Assembly (NCBI GenBank): GCA_004294225.1
Contig: REBA01000009.1
Span: 83,614-147,613 of the forward strand
Reading direction: 5' to 3'
Source of the DNA: Cytophagales bacterium
Lineage (GTDB): Bacteria > Bacteroidota > Bacteroidia > Cytophagales > Cytophagaceae
Length of the DNA stretch: 64,000 bases
Shown: positions 17,487 through 25,884 of the stretch, piece after piece
Layout: every line of letters starts with the position of its first letter
How positions within the stretch are numbered: position 1 is the stretch's first letter
The notes under the pieces: generated by a model
The model's input: the letters and a program-made list of their open reading frames with translations, nothing else
What the model was told of the DNA's origin: nothing
Databases searched by the model: none
Program-made: the position numbers and the translations under genes

Positions 17487-18623
17487 TTGGCGAATAAAAT
17501 TTGTTATTAGATAATATAAAACGATGACATATAGTCCAAAAATAGGAAATAAAGGTAAGTAGTGCGTTAGTCTAGTGCATAGCAGATAAGAATAAAAGGA
17601 GATAAAGACTATACTAGCCATTAGTGCAATATTTTTTCTAAAATATAACACATATATCACTGCTAAAGTGTCGCCCAAATACATGTATCTTTCATGCATT
17701 CCAGGAAGTATAAATGGCATAACACAGGCAGATACCAAGGCTAAGACAAGCCAAATATCTAATGAAAAATCGTACTTTTTGTTGCTAAGAACAAAACTTG
17801 TGGTGATGACTAGAATACTAGAAAATATTAACCCAAGATATTTCCCTATTTGATAGAAGTCATTGTTTACCCAGAAATATATATTAGGAAATTGAAGTGT
17901 TAGAAAAGTGTATTGCGACGATTGCCTTATGTAGATGCTTAGTAAATTATCTAAAGGTCTTCCAGCTATCCAAGCAGGACTTATACTAAGTAAGTAGATA
18001 AAAGGAACTATTAAGAAAAAATACCATTTCACTTTGCCTTTTAACATCATAATTAAATAAAATGGTGCTATTATCATCGTTTGGAGTTTGAGTGAGAATG
18101 CTATACCCAATAATATAATAGAGTATAGAAGTCTATTTACCATCAAATAATAGATACTGGCAATAATAAAACACACATATATAGCATCACATTGTGCCCA
18201 ATATCCTCCATTGATTAATACCGTGGGGAGTAAAGGAAATAATCCTAAAGAAAGTAATAAAGTCGATGGATTAGGATGCTTGATTTGTGCTATTTTCCCT
18301 ATAAAGAATGCTGTAATATATTCAAATAGATAAGATAATATCTTGAACATAACTAATGGATTTAATCCCGACTTCGCAATTAGACCTACTGCATATAAAT
18401 AGAGCGGGGTATAGTCGTAAAATTCATATTTTAGAGCATTCCAATACCCATGTGATTGAAAAAATAAAATCCAAGGATATAAATAAAATTCGTAATCACC
18501 GTCTTTTGCTGGGGACACAAAAATAAAAGCAATTCTGATTAATATTCCTAAGCTTATTAAAAGGTAAATAATTATAGGCTCAGTTTTGATTTTATCTAAT
18601 TTGCTGTAGTAATCATTCCACAT
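17475..18623 (-). CDS. Polytopic membrane glycosyltransferase (GT-C fold, mannosyltransferase-like)
   Basis: 382 residues with roughly nine to ten hydrophobic segments. An acidic motif follows the first one (SPAKDGDYEFYLYPW), placed where GT-C enzymes carry their catalytic Asp residues. Further short polar loops such as INGGYWAQCDAIYVC and LPGMHERYMYLGD resemble GT87 and related polyprenyl-phosphate-sugar dependent transferases. It probably moves a sugar from a lipid carrier on the outer face of the inner membrane. The acceptor is unknown. Its 3' end overlaps that of rseP by 12 bases. Confidence 0.75.
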   Translation of the reverse strand: MWNDYYSKLDKIKTEPIIIYLLISLGILIRIAFIFVSPAKDGDYEFYLYPWILFFQSHGYWNALKYEFYDYTPLYLYAVGLIAKSGLNPLVMFKILSYLFEYITAFFIGKIAQIKHPNPSTLLLSLGLFPLLPTVLINGGYWAQCDAIYVCFIIASIYYLMVNRLLYSIILLGIAFSLKLQTMIIAPFYLIMMLKGKVKWYFFLIVPFIYLLSISPAWIAGRPLDNLLSIYIRQSSQYTFLTLQFPNIYFWVNNDFYQIGKYLGLIFSSILVITTSFVLSNKKYDFSLDIWLVLALVSACVMPFILPGMHERYMYLGDTLAVIYVLYFRKNIALMASIVFISFYSYLLCTRLTHYLPLFPIFGLYVIVLYYLITNFIRQLSK

Positions 18624-18734
18624 AGTTTAAGTTTGTAGCTATTGTCTTGAAAGTAACAATATGTAGTTAACATAAATAAAGTTTTGGACAAAGTTATATT
18701 TTTATATAAACTTATTGAAATTTAGAAAAATACT

Positions 18735-18800
18735 AATCATCTCAATGTTCATAGTAGCAACATCATTATATTGTTTGAGGATAATGCTACTAAATTCTGT
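18735..18800 (-). pseudogene. Relic of the C-terminus of a lipoprotein paralogue
   Basis: This stretch matches the 3' part of the lipoprotein gene at 20176-20952: ATAGTAGCA and ATTATATTGTTTGAG are shared in order, with scattered substitutions between and after. Translated on the minus strand it reads FSSIILKQYNDVATMN, against [16 protein letters not shown] in the intact gene. There is no start, signal peptide or repeat region attached. It is best explained as the remains of a third tandem copy. Confidence 0.7.
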
Positions 18801-18910
18801 GCATTTCCATTTCCAGCCAACCTCATTTATTTGCAATTTGTAGCTGTTTCTTTGTTTAGTTGTATTTTAGGGTTAATTTGTTTCATAACTCGTTTTATCT
18901 TTCTATTTAG

Positions 18911-18944
18911 TTAAAAAAATATCCGTAAATTTTTACGGATATTA
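18911..18944 (-). terminator. Intrinsic terminator after the first lipoprotein gene
   Basis: AATATCCGTAAA / TTTACGGATATT nearly closes on itself, with an A-run on the left that becomes a U-run in the minus-strand RNA. It lies about 50 bases beyond the stop at 18995. Confidence 0.8.
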
Positions 18945-18994
18945 ATGGGTCTAGAAACGGCTTTCTAATTTAAATAAACCATAAGCAAATTTAT

Positions 18995-19984
18995 TTAATG
19001 AGTTAAATTTCCACTTAATGATAATGTTTGACTACCAGAACCAATGACTTTAATTAATTCCACATTATTTACCGTTACGGATACATCATTTGAGTTTGTA
19101 ATTACAGTAGCAGTTTTACCCACAAGTGAGTTGTATTGTTCTATAGGACTAAAGCTTATAAACTCAATGTAAATTTTACCAGCTGCTAAAGCACTTTTTG
19201 AATCAACAACATCATAAGTGCCAGATGGAGGAAATGATGAGCTAAACCAATACTTTAGTGTTTTTTGTGGAGTGCTTGTTAACGAACCTTCAAATTTAAA
19301 GCTACCACTTGCATCATAACTAATGACTAATTGATTTGTTGTATAGGCGGTTGTACCTACAGTATATTGATTTGCTGTAAAACCTACTGGTTCTGAATAA
19401 CTTGCATTGGTAGATGGAATAACAGGAACTGTTGTAGATAATTTACTGGATAGATTCATGTTATTTAATCCAACATTAGAACTTTCAATAGTAAATATTC
19501 CGCCAGCATTTGTAATAGTTGCCATGCCACCAGTTGTAACATAATTATTTATAAAATAAGGAGCTGTAGGAAAACTTTTATTAATAGAAACATTTACAAC
19601 GTTAGATGTAAATGTAGAGCTTGCAGTAACTATATTGTAAGACCCCGAAGCCATTAAGTATGATGGAAAACGGTATTGAATAGTTATAGTAGTATCACCA
19701 ACAATTGTGCTAGCGGATAAATAACAAGTGCCATGTATATCTTTACCCCAATATAGATTATTAGGGAAAACAGTAGCGTTATAAATAATACCATTTGCAC
19801 TCCACTGATTGTTTTGCAGGTTATTTGGATTTCCACCAGTAGTACTTCCCGAAGTTGTAGTTCCTGAAGTTGTAGTTCCTGAAGTTGTAGCAGCTGGTGC
19901 TGGGTCTTCTTTTTTAGAGCAATTCATGGCAATGGCTCCCGCTAAGACCATTAGTGTAGTGATTTTTAGGAATGTTTTTTTCAT
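18995..19984 (-). CDS. Surface lipoprotein with short TTTSG repeat and two beta-sandwich-like repeats
   Basis: 329 residues. A lipoprotein signal peptide leads to C22 (AIAMNC), followed by SKKED, a charged stretch that resembles Bacteroidota lipoprotein surface-export signals. Then comes a Thr/Ser/Gly linker with three 15-bp units (19842-19886), and two divergent copies of a ~110-residue beta-rich domain (about 60-180 and 195-329) marked by SGSYNIV / SGTYDVV and a closing SLSGNLTH strand. The first ~40 codons are almost identical to the neighbouring paralogue at 20176-20952, but the C-terminal domains differ strongly. Function unknown; a surface-exposed adhesin or binding protein is a guess. 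Confidence 0.8.
   Translation of the reverse strand: MKKTFLKITTLMVLAGAIAMNCSKKEDPAPAATTSGTTTSGTTTSGSTTGGNPNNLQNNQWSANGIIYNATVFPNNLYWGKDIHGTCYLSASTIVGDTTITIQYRFPSYLMASGSYNIVTASSTFTSNVVNVSINKSFPTAPYFINNYVTTGGMATITNAGGIFTIESSNVGLNNMNLSSKLSTTVPVIPSTNASYSEPVGFTANQYTVGTTAYTTNQLVISYDASGSFKFEGSLTSTPQKTLKYWFSSSFPPSGTYDVVDSKSALAAGKIYIEFISFSPIEQYNSLVGKTATVITNSNDVSVTVNNVELIKVIGSGSQTLSLSGNLTH
19842..19886 (-). repeat. Three-copy 15-bp repeat in a lipoprotein linker
   Basis: Three units of the type GTAGTTCCTGAAGTT (plus-strand sense), encoding TTTSG-type pentapeptides. Same unit as the 18-copy array at 20585-20854. Confidence 0.9.
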
Positions 19985-20128
19985 GTTTGTTTTATAAATA
20001 AAATAATATTCAATTACAGAGATTATTTTTGTTAATCTACAATTACTACAATTCTAACCCTCAGTCTCACCAAAGAAAGTGAGCGAACATCTTAAGAATG
20101 TTTGGTAAAAAAAGTGGCTTATAATAAA

Positions 20129-20156
20129 ATAAGGAGCACAGAATTGTGCTCCTTAT
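20129..20156 (-). terminator. Intrinsic terminator after the second lipoprotein gene
   Basis: ATAAGGAGCACA (20129-20140) / TGTGCTCCTTAT (20145-20156), a perfect 12-bp stem with loop GAAT, 19 bases beyond the stop at 20176. Confidence 0.85.
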
Positions 20157-20175
20157 GAACAAAAATTGAATTTAT

Positions 20176-20952
20176 TTATTTAAATGTGTAATCTCCTGAA
20201 ATGGTTATAGTAGCATCACCATTATATTGTTTGAGTGTAATATTATTAAATTTCATGTTTTTACCTGATACTGTAACTGTTCCAGAGGCTTGAGACCAGT
20301 ACTGAAAACTATTATTTATTTGTACAACAGCAATCACAGCTTCATTTGATTTAGGTTGTGATAAGCGAGGAATAACACTGTAGGTTCCATCTTTTAAATC
20401 TTTATTTCCAAGCATAATTTGAACGGAATAATTTCCGTTTTGGCATATAGTGCTAGTAAAATCAACTCCTGCAGCTGACCCAGAAGATTGTATCATGATT
20501 TGTGGAATGTTGTTCGCACCATTAACTGAGAAAGTTCCCGAGCCACCTATAGTAGTTCCTGCTGTACCTGTTGTTGAACCAGCTGTAGTTCCCGAAGTCG
20601 TAGTTCCTGAAGTTGTAGTTCCTGAAGTCGTAGTTCCTGAAGTTGTAGTTCCTGAGGTTGTAGTTCCTGAGGTCGTAGTTCCTGAAGTTGTAGTTCCTGA
20701 AGTCGTAGTTCCTGAAGTCGTAGTTCCTGAAGTTGTAGTTCCTGAAGTTGTAGTTCCTGAAGTCGTAGTTCCTGAAGTTGTAGTTCCTGAAGTTGTAGTT
20801 CCTGAGGTTGTAGTTCCTGAGGTTGTTGTACCAGAAGTGGTAGTACCTGAAGTTGTGGCAGCTGGTGCTGGGTCTTCTTTTTTAGAGCAATTCATGGTAA
20901 TTGCTCCCGCTAAGACCATTAGTGTAGTGATTTTTAGGAATGTTTTTTTCAT
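20176..20952 (-). CDS. Surface lipoprotein with 18-copy TTTSG repeat
   Basis: 258 residues. The N-terminus is the same lipoprotein signal as its downstream paralogue, with C22 and SKKED. About 90 residues of TTTSG pentapeptide repeats form an extended, probably rigid or O-glycosylatable stalk. A single C-terminal beta-rich domain of about 115 residues follows (SGTFSVNG to [10 protein letters not shown]), with DGTYSVIP and [13 protein letters not shown] blocks like those of many Bacteroidota surface proteins. The repeat unit is a multiple of three, so copy-number change alters stalk length without breaking the frame. Function unknown. Confidence 0.82.
   Translation of the reverse strand: MKKTFLKITTLMVLAGAITMNCSKKEDPAPAATTSGTTTSGTTTSGTTTSGTTTSGTTTSGTTTSGTTTSGTTTSGTTTSGTTTSGTTTSGTTTSGTTTSGTTTSGTTTSGTTTSGTTTSGTTAGSTTGTAGTTIGGSGTFSVNGANNIPQIMIQSSGSAAGVDFTSTICQNGNYSVQIMLGNKDLKDGTYSVIPRLSQPKSNEAVIAVVQINNSFQYWSQASGTVTVSGKNMKFNNITLKQYNGDATITISGDYTFK
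20585..20854 (-). repeat. 18-copy 15-bp minisatellite inside a lipoprotein gene
   Basis: Eighteen consecutive 15-bp units, consensus GTAGTTCCTGAAGTT on the plus strand, with mostly synonymous variants (GTC for GTT, GAG for GAA). The first unit starts at 20585 and the last at 20840. They encode the TTTSG stalk. Confidence 0.95.
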
Positions 20953-21004
20953 GTTTGTTTTATATTAAATTAACCGTAAAAATAGTGTGATTTTTTCTTT
21001 TGTT

Positions 21005-21052
21005 AATCTATAATTTGGTCAAAACTTATAAATTTTGACCAAATTGTAGATT
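21005..21052 (-). terminator. Long hairpin terminator after the sorting-domain protein gene
   Basis: A 20-bp stem, 21005-21024 against 21033-21052, has a single mismatch and an 8-base loop. It lies 45 bases beyond the stop at 21097. Confidence 0.75.
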
Positions 21053-21096
21053 GATAATCAATTGATAAATAATTATTCTAAAATATTTAGTTATTA

Positions 21097-22572
21097 CTAT
21101 TCTTTGTTCGCTTTGAAATAATTGGTTTGTCCATTTCTTGTTTGAACCTTTATCATGTAAACTCCTTGATTAAGGTTGCTTACTTCTACTGTAGAACCAG
21201 AGTTTTGCTCAGCTACTATAGCTCCTTGACTATTAATTACTTCTACTTTAATTATTTCTCCTAGACCATTAATATTCCAGTTGTTTTTTGTAGGATTAGG
21301 GTAGATGAATGCATTACCTTCTCTGTCTGCAATTTGAAATACACTTGTAATGTTGCTGCTTTTTTTATTCGAAGGAGCAGAGCTTAATTTTCCATTCAGT
21401 GCTACTACATAATAGTCATAAACTAGTTCAGAATTAGCGGTATTGTCGGTATAGGTGGTAGTATTGGCTGGAAGTTTCATAATAGACTTGAATTGTTTGT
21501 CACTTTCAGTAGATAGTTTTCTGTAGACTACAAATTCAGTTTCGTTATAAGAATTGTCTTTCCATGTTAATATATAGCTTTCAACAGCTTGAATTTCCTC
21601 TCTTTTTAAAATTGGTTTTGGTTTAGAGACTGTTAATTCTGTCGGAGCTAATGGAACAGGTGAGCCTTCTTTGAATTTGAAGTCATTAAAATATTCTGTC
21701 TTACCAGATAATGTCCAATTTTTACCATTGTAAACATATTCTTTTTCTAATTTTGGAAATATTCCATCATAATAGGTGCTATCTAAACTTTTAAGTGTAT
21801 TCATTCCTTCATATTCTGTTACTACTTTTATGTTTTTAGGATATTCCTTGGTAAATCTACGGTCGATAGTTAGACTTCCTGATTCTAAGATGTATTCTAG
21901 TGTTTCTATTTCAAGACCTTGTGCATTGTATTTGTAAATGGTTTTTTCAGATAATACGAGATTCTTTTCTTCCTCATCTAATTTATAAATGAGTTGTAAA
22001 GTATCTTGTTTGCCATTGCTGTAGATTAAAGTAGAATCATTGATTGTTCTTGTAGGGAATAGGTTATAACTTTTAATTACAAAAAAGTTCTTTTTTGGGT
22101 TGGAGTATATTTGTTCTGATACAGCTATTACCCCTAAGCCAAATGCACTGAAATCTGCATAACCTGTTGTCTTCGTGGCTACGTCTCCATTATAGGTTGT
22201 TTTAAACCAAGCTTGTTTAACCCAGTTCAAACTTCCATTGGGGTTAGCTTCAAAAAGGTTCATACTATCTGTTTTACTTTGTATTAAACCACCACCCACT
22301 TCTTTTATTCCATTTTTACTAAATATTTCAAAACTATTATCTTGGTCAAAAATGCCATTTCCTTTAAATTCCCATTCTTTAGATTTTATCTCAAAAATTA
22401 AAGAGTCTTTACTGTATTTATATTTTTCATGACTCAATGCTGTAGTATCGTACTTAGAGGTATTGCTGTTCCATCTTGATTCTAGAGCAAAATGGCTCTT
22501 TTCTAAAACTTGAGCATGAATAGATTGCATACCTAGCATGATAAGCGAGGTTTTTAATAAAATTTTTTTCAT
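21097..22572 (-). CDS. Secreted protein with Fn3-like domain and type IX secretion C-terminal sorting domain
   Basis: 491 residues. A signal peptide ends in IHA with Gln after it. The first ~290 residues contain repeated YD/RHS-like text (KTTYNGDVATKTTGYADF, EKEYVYNGKNWTLSGKTEY) without a clear family. A fibronectin type III-like domain follows at about 310-405 (ESYILTWKDNSYNETEFVVYR, short parts recognised). The last ~80 residues are a type A sorting domain: AFIYPNPTKNNWNI, then KVEVINSQGAIV and LNQGVYMIKVQTRNGQ. Such proteins are exported through the type IX system and anchored or released at the surface. Cargo role unknown. Confidence 0.88.
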   Translation of the reverse strand: MKKILLKTSLIMLGMQSIHAQVLEKSHFALESRWNSNTSKYDTTALSHEKYKYSKDSLIFEIKSKEWEFKGNGIFDQDNSFEIFSKNGIKEVGGGLIQSKTDSMNLFEANPNGSLNWVKQAWFKTTYNGDVATKTTGYADFSAFGLGVIAVSEQIYSNPKKNFFVIKSYNLFPTRTINDSTLIYSNGKQDTLQLIYKLDEEEKNLVLSEKTIYKYNAQGLEIETLEYILESGSLTIDRRFTKEYPKNIKVVTEYEGMNTLKSLDSTYYDGIFPKLEKEYVYNGKNWTLSGKTEYFNDFKFKEGSPVPLAPTELTVSKPKPILKREEIQAVESYILTWKDNSYNETEFVVYRKLSTESDKQFKSIMKLPANTTTYTDNTANSELVYDYYVVALNGKLSSAPSNKKSSNITSVFQIADREGNAFIYPNPTKNNWNINGLGEIIKVEVINSQGAIVAEQNSGSTVEVSNLNQGVYMIKVQTRNGQTNYFKANKE

Positions 22573-22755
22573 TATTTTTTTGATATTTAAAGATTACCTA
22601 CTCATTTAGCTTTTCGGTTTCCGCTTTGTTTCGAAATAAAAAAATAAAATCATTTCAAAACTTATCAGCAAAAACGGTAATTTTTTTCACTAGGTTGTAT
22701 AAAAGAAGTATAAAATTATAAGTTTATACCTTTATAATAAACTGATTTTTAAATA

Positions 22756-24495
22756 TTATACACTTTTAATGATTTTATCGCCATTGTTGTCCAATTCTTT
22801 CTTTCTGAATTCGGCGGGTGTACAGTTGGAAAATTTTTTAAAAGTAGTATAAAAAGTAGCTTTTGTATTGAACCCACATTCAGTTCCTATTCCTTCTATA
22901 GAATAATTTTGAAAATTTTTATCCATCAACATTTCTTTTGCTTTGCATATTCTGTAGGCGTTGATAAAATCATAGAAATTTTTGTTTTCCACTTGGTTGA
23001 GTACCTGAGAAATGAGATGCTGATTAATAGAAGTGGCTTCTGATAATTTGGAAATACTAAGCTCTTTATCTAAAAATAGTTGTTTTTCAGCTACTTCTTG
23101 CTTTAGTTTTTCTAATATTTGATTTAAGTCTTCATTACTATGTTTAGAATTAACATATTTTTCGCTGGTTTTAGAAGTAGGACTACTAGAAATAGTATTA
23201 TTTTGGAGTTCGTTCAAATGGTTTTTGTATTCATTGATCTGAAATTCTAATTCTGTACTTCTATTGATAATTATTTTATGTCTAGAAATCAATGCAGTAG
23301 ATAACAATATTACCTCAAATGTTAAACCTAATTCTATAGGGTAATTGGTAATAAAACTTTTGGAGACAATTTGATAGTTAGATAAAATACTTATTATCAT
23401 AATTATTAGTAGGGGTACAAACGCAATAGCAAAGTATTTAGATGGTCCATGATTTGTTTTGAAATTAATCATTGCCATTCGAAGTACTATTATTATAGAT
23501 ACTAAAAAGTTAAAGTGCACAAAGAAAATTAAATAGGTGTTGAAATGAATGTTTTCTATACTGGGAAAAATAAATTGAATGCACATATAGATAATTACAC
23601 AGGCGTAGAAGTAATGTTGAAGTTTTAGGATTTTCAATGATTTTTTAAATTGATATACTTTGTTCTTTAATAATTTTTTTGTAAACAGATTAAAAAATAT
23701 AACTGCAAAAATCCAGAATAATATCTTTGAAACTGATGCAATTTCAGGCTCAAGTGGGTGAAGATATTGGAATGCATAGCCAAATAGTGCTAATCTAGAA
23801 CAGATAATAGAAAATAAATAACCTATATAAAATAGATATATTTGGTCTTTGAAATTAATGTATAAAGCAAAAGAAATTATTATAATAACGACGAGAAGCA
23901 TTATAAAAGAAAACAATGCTATCGTTTCCAAATTGTTGAATTTTTGGTAAGATGGTTTACTCATCAATAAAAGTGGCATATTCAGAACCCCATAATTATT
24001 GTAGGCTTTACAATAAAAATTATAGAGTTTATTAGCTTCTAAATGAATAGGGAATACAAAATATCTAGAATCGTAGGCTCTTCCATTAAAAGGGAATTTA
24101 CATCCTGTTGTTGTTGTTCTTAATAGCTTATTTTGCTCGTCAAGTAAAAAGAATTCTATATGATAGGTCAATGGTATAGGAAGTATAATCAACATCTCCT
24201 TTTTGGAATTGCCTGAATATTGAAGTTGTAATTTTAGCCAACCATTGGCTTTAGCATAGCCAAATGAAGGAACATTTTCATTGCTTATTTGAAATTTTTC
24301 TTCTTTAACTACTTCATTAATAGTTGATTTGTTCTTATAGTCTGCCCATTTATAGATTTTACCTTTTAGGTTTACTTCTTGGGTAGATGAATTGATAAGA
24401 ACTATATTAGAATCGTTCTTACAAAAACTATAGTTGTTAAACCACAGGAGTAGTGAAAGCAATATTAGAATTGGGTTAAATTTTATGTTGCTCAC
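22756..24495 (-). CDS. Membrane-spanning receptor-regulator: 7TMR-DISM sensor fused to an AraC-type DNA-binding domain
   Basis: 579 residues. An N-terminal signal or anchor (about 6-25) is followed by an extracytoplasmic DISMED2-like beta domain (about 35-185; GYAKANGWLKLQLQY, YDSRYFVFPIHL), seven hydrophobic helices (about 190-405), a short coiled stretch (about 410-445) and an AraC-type double helix-turn-helix (about 470-575; ATSINQHLISQVLNQ, IGTECGFNTKATFYTTFKKF, CTPAEFRKKEL). No kinase or receiver domain is present, so it would sense outside and bind DNA directly at the membrane. The start is GTG. It begins 26 bases after the kinase gene, which makes it the third gene of the rhamnose operon and the likely regulator of that locus (inference). 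Confidence 0.85.
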   Translation of the reverse strand: MSNIKFNPILILLSLLLWFNNYSFCKNDSNIVLINSSTQEVNLKGKIYKWADYKNKSTINEVVKEEKFQISNENVPSFGYAKANGWLKLQLQYSGNSKKEMLIILPIPLTYHIEFFLLDEQNKLLRTTTTGCKFPFNGRAYDSRYFVFPIHLEANKLYNFYCKAYNNYGVLNMPLLLMSKPSYQKFNNLETIALFSFIMLLVVIIIISFALYINFKDQIYLFYIGYLFSIICSRLALFGYAFQYLHPLEPEIASVSKILFWIFAVIFFNLFTKKLLKNKVYQFKKSLKILKLQHYFYACVIIYMCIQFIFPSIENIHFNTYLIFFVHFNFLVSIIIVLRMAMINFKTNHGPSKYFAIAFVPLLIIMIISILSNYQIVSKSFITNYPIELGLTFEVILLSTALISRHKIIINRSTELEFQINEYKNHLNELQNNTISSSPTSKTSEKYVNSKHSNEDLNQILEKLKQEVAEKQLFLDKELSISKLSEATSINQHLISQVLNQVENKNFYDFINAYRICKAKEMLMDKNFQNYSIEGIGTECGFNTKATFYTTFKKFSNCTPAEFRKKELDNNGDKIIKSV

Positions 24496-24521
24496 TTTGT
24501 AATTTTAAAAAATGGTTGCCA

Positions 24522-25817
24522 CTAATTCATCATCATACAGGCACCTAAAGCTGTTCCTTGATTGATCTCATAGGATTCTATTTTTAGTTCGGGTATGGCT
24601 TCACGAAGCAATGTTATAAATATTGGGTTTCTACTAAATCCACCATCAATAAATAGAGATTTACCTTTATAATCATTTTCACTTGCTATTAGTATTGACT
24701 TTTTTTGCAGTTGTACCATGTCCCAGATGAGTTTATGATAAGCCTCTTCGTAGGTTTCAAAAACATCTAAATCTGGTATTTTAAATTCCTCTGTTTGATA
24801 ATAGTCTTTTATTAAAGAGGTTTTTGATTTAGCTTTTTCTAAGATAATTTTATCTAATTTTATTTGCTTATAAAAATCTTTTTCTCTGAAAAAATGTGCA
24901 GCAAATCGTTTGGTTAAAATTTCATGATCATTTCCAATAAATAATCTTGAAGCCTTTACTTGCTTACCTTCAAATGTTAGAAAGTTTAGGCAGTCTTTGC
25001 TTAATTCTTCTTGGGTAATATTATTTTTGGCGAATGGGTTTAGAGTAATACACCAAGTGCCAGTAGATAATAATAAAAATGGTTCTTTTGATTTCTTGAG
25101 GTAAGGAATCAATGCGGAAGAGCTATCATGCAACCCAGTTCCTACAGGTATTTTTATGCCACGAAATAGCGTGGTTCCTAGTTCAGGACTTCTACTAATT
25201 TTAGGAAATAGTTTATCAATTCCTTCTTCAATTACCCAATCATGATAATTATTTTTCTCATGATTCCATATCATAGTGTGGCAACCGATACTTGTAAATT
25301 CTGAGGCGAATTCTTTAGTAAATAGCCAAGAGCAATATTGAGGAAAATGAAGCGAATGAGCTATTTTATTAAATAAAAGCGGATGCTCGTATTTTAACCA
25401 GTAAATTTGCAGTCCAGAATTCAGCATACCCAATACAGGAGAGGCGGTAGTGGTTGCAATGTCTATTGGATTGCCATATTTTTTATAAAATTGTTTTGAT
25501 AAATGCTCTGGAAAGGGTTTTAAATAATTATATAATGGAGTAACGGGAATATCATGAGCGTCTAGGTGAACAAAACTTGCTCCATAAGTAGTAAAATTGA
25601 GTGCTTTTACATGAAATCTAGTGTCTTGTTCGATGTTTTTCCATGCATTTAGCATCCAGTTGGTTAATTCTTTTAAATTTTCGCATGGACTACCATCTTC
25701 GTCTTCTATTTCATTGAAATTCTGTTGTACTTCGTGAACTAATTCTAGAGCGTCATTAAAAAGAAGAATTTTTTTATTTGTTTTTCCAATATCAAATATG
25801 GCAGTTGTAGAAATCAT
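24522..25817 (-). CDS. FGGY-family carbohydrate kinase, probable L-rhamnulokinase
   Basis: 431 residues from the ATG at 25817 (MISTTAIFDIGKTNKK), which starts directly at the phosphate-1 loop of the sugar-kinase/actin fold; the longer frame to 25856 adds an uncharacteristic N-terminus. Family blocks include GTGLHDSSSALIPYL and, near the C-terminus, LFIDGGFSRNPIF with NQGTALGACM. FGGY kinases phosphorylate sugars such as rhamnulose, xylulose and fuculose. Lying between rhaI and the regulator, and opposite the rhamnulose-1-phosphate aldolase fusion, L-rhamnulose is the likely substrate. The sequence alone would not exclude another deoxyketose. Confidence 0.85.
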   Translation of the reverse strand: MISTTAIFDIGKTNKKILLFNDALELVHEVQQNFNEIEDEDGSPCENLKELTNWMLNAWKNIEQDTRFHVKALNFTTYGASFVHLDAHDIPVTPLYNYLKPFPEHLSKQFYKKYGNPIDIATTTASPVLGMLNSGLQIYWLKYEHPLLFNKIAHSLHFPQYCSWLFTKEFASEFTSIGCHTMIWNHEKNNYHDWVIEEGIDKLFPKISRSPELGTTLFRGIKIPVGTGLHDSSSALIPYLKKSKEPFLLLSTGTWCITLNPFAKNNITQEELSKDCLNFLTFEGKQVKASRLFIGNDHEILTKRFAAHFFREKDFYKQIKLDKIILEKAKSKTSLIKDYYQTEEFKIPDLDVFETYEEAYHKLIWDMVQLQKKSILIASENDYKGKSLFIDGGFSRNPIFITLLREAIPELKIESYEINQGTALGACMMMN

Positions 25818-25884
25818 CTTTATTCTATTTGAAATTATAGGTGGGTAATACACCATTAAAGTATATTACCCGCATAAGTATTTG

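Larger units (their letters stand above)
18624..18994. other. Gene-free stretch holding a lipoprotein-gene relic and a terminator
   Basis: 371 bases. It holds the degraded gene fragment at 18735-18800 and the hairpin at 18911-18944. The remainder is AT-rich with no open frame I would call. Confidence 0.6.

Noticed and set aside
20585..20854. Regular short repeats that might suggest a CRISPR array
   Set aside because: Units are directly contiguous with no spacers and encode pentapeptides in frame, so this is a coding minisatellite.
20450..20968. A 172-residue plus-strand frame of VVVPE repeats
   Set aside because: It is the antisense of the minisatellite in the lipoprotein gene; the minus-strand frame has the lipoprotein signal and a domain, this one has neither.
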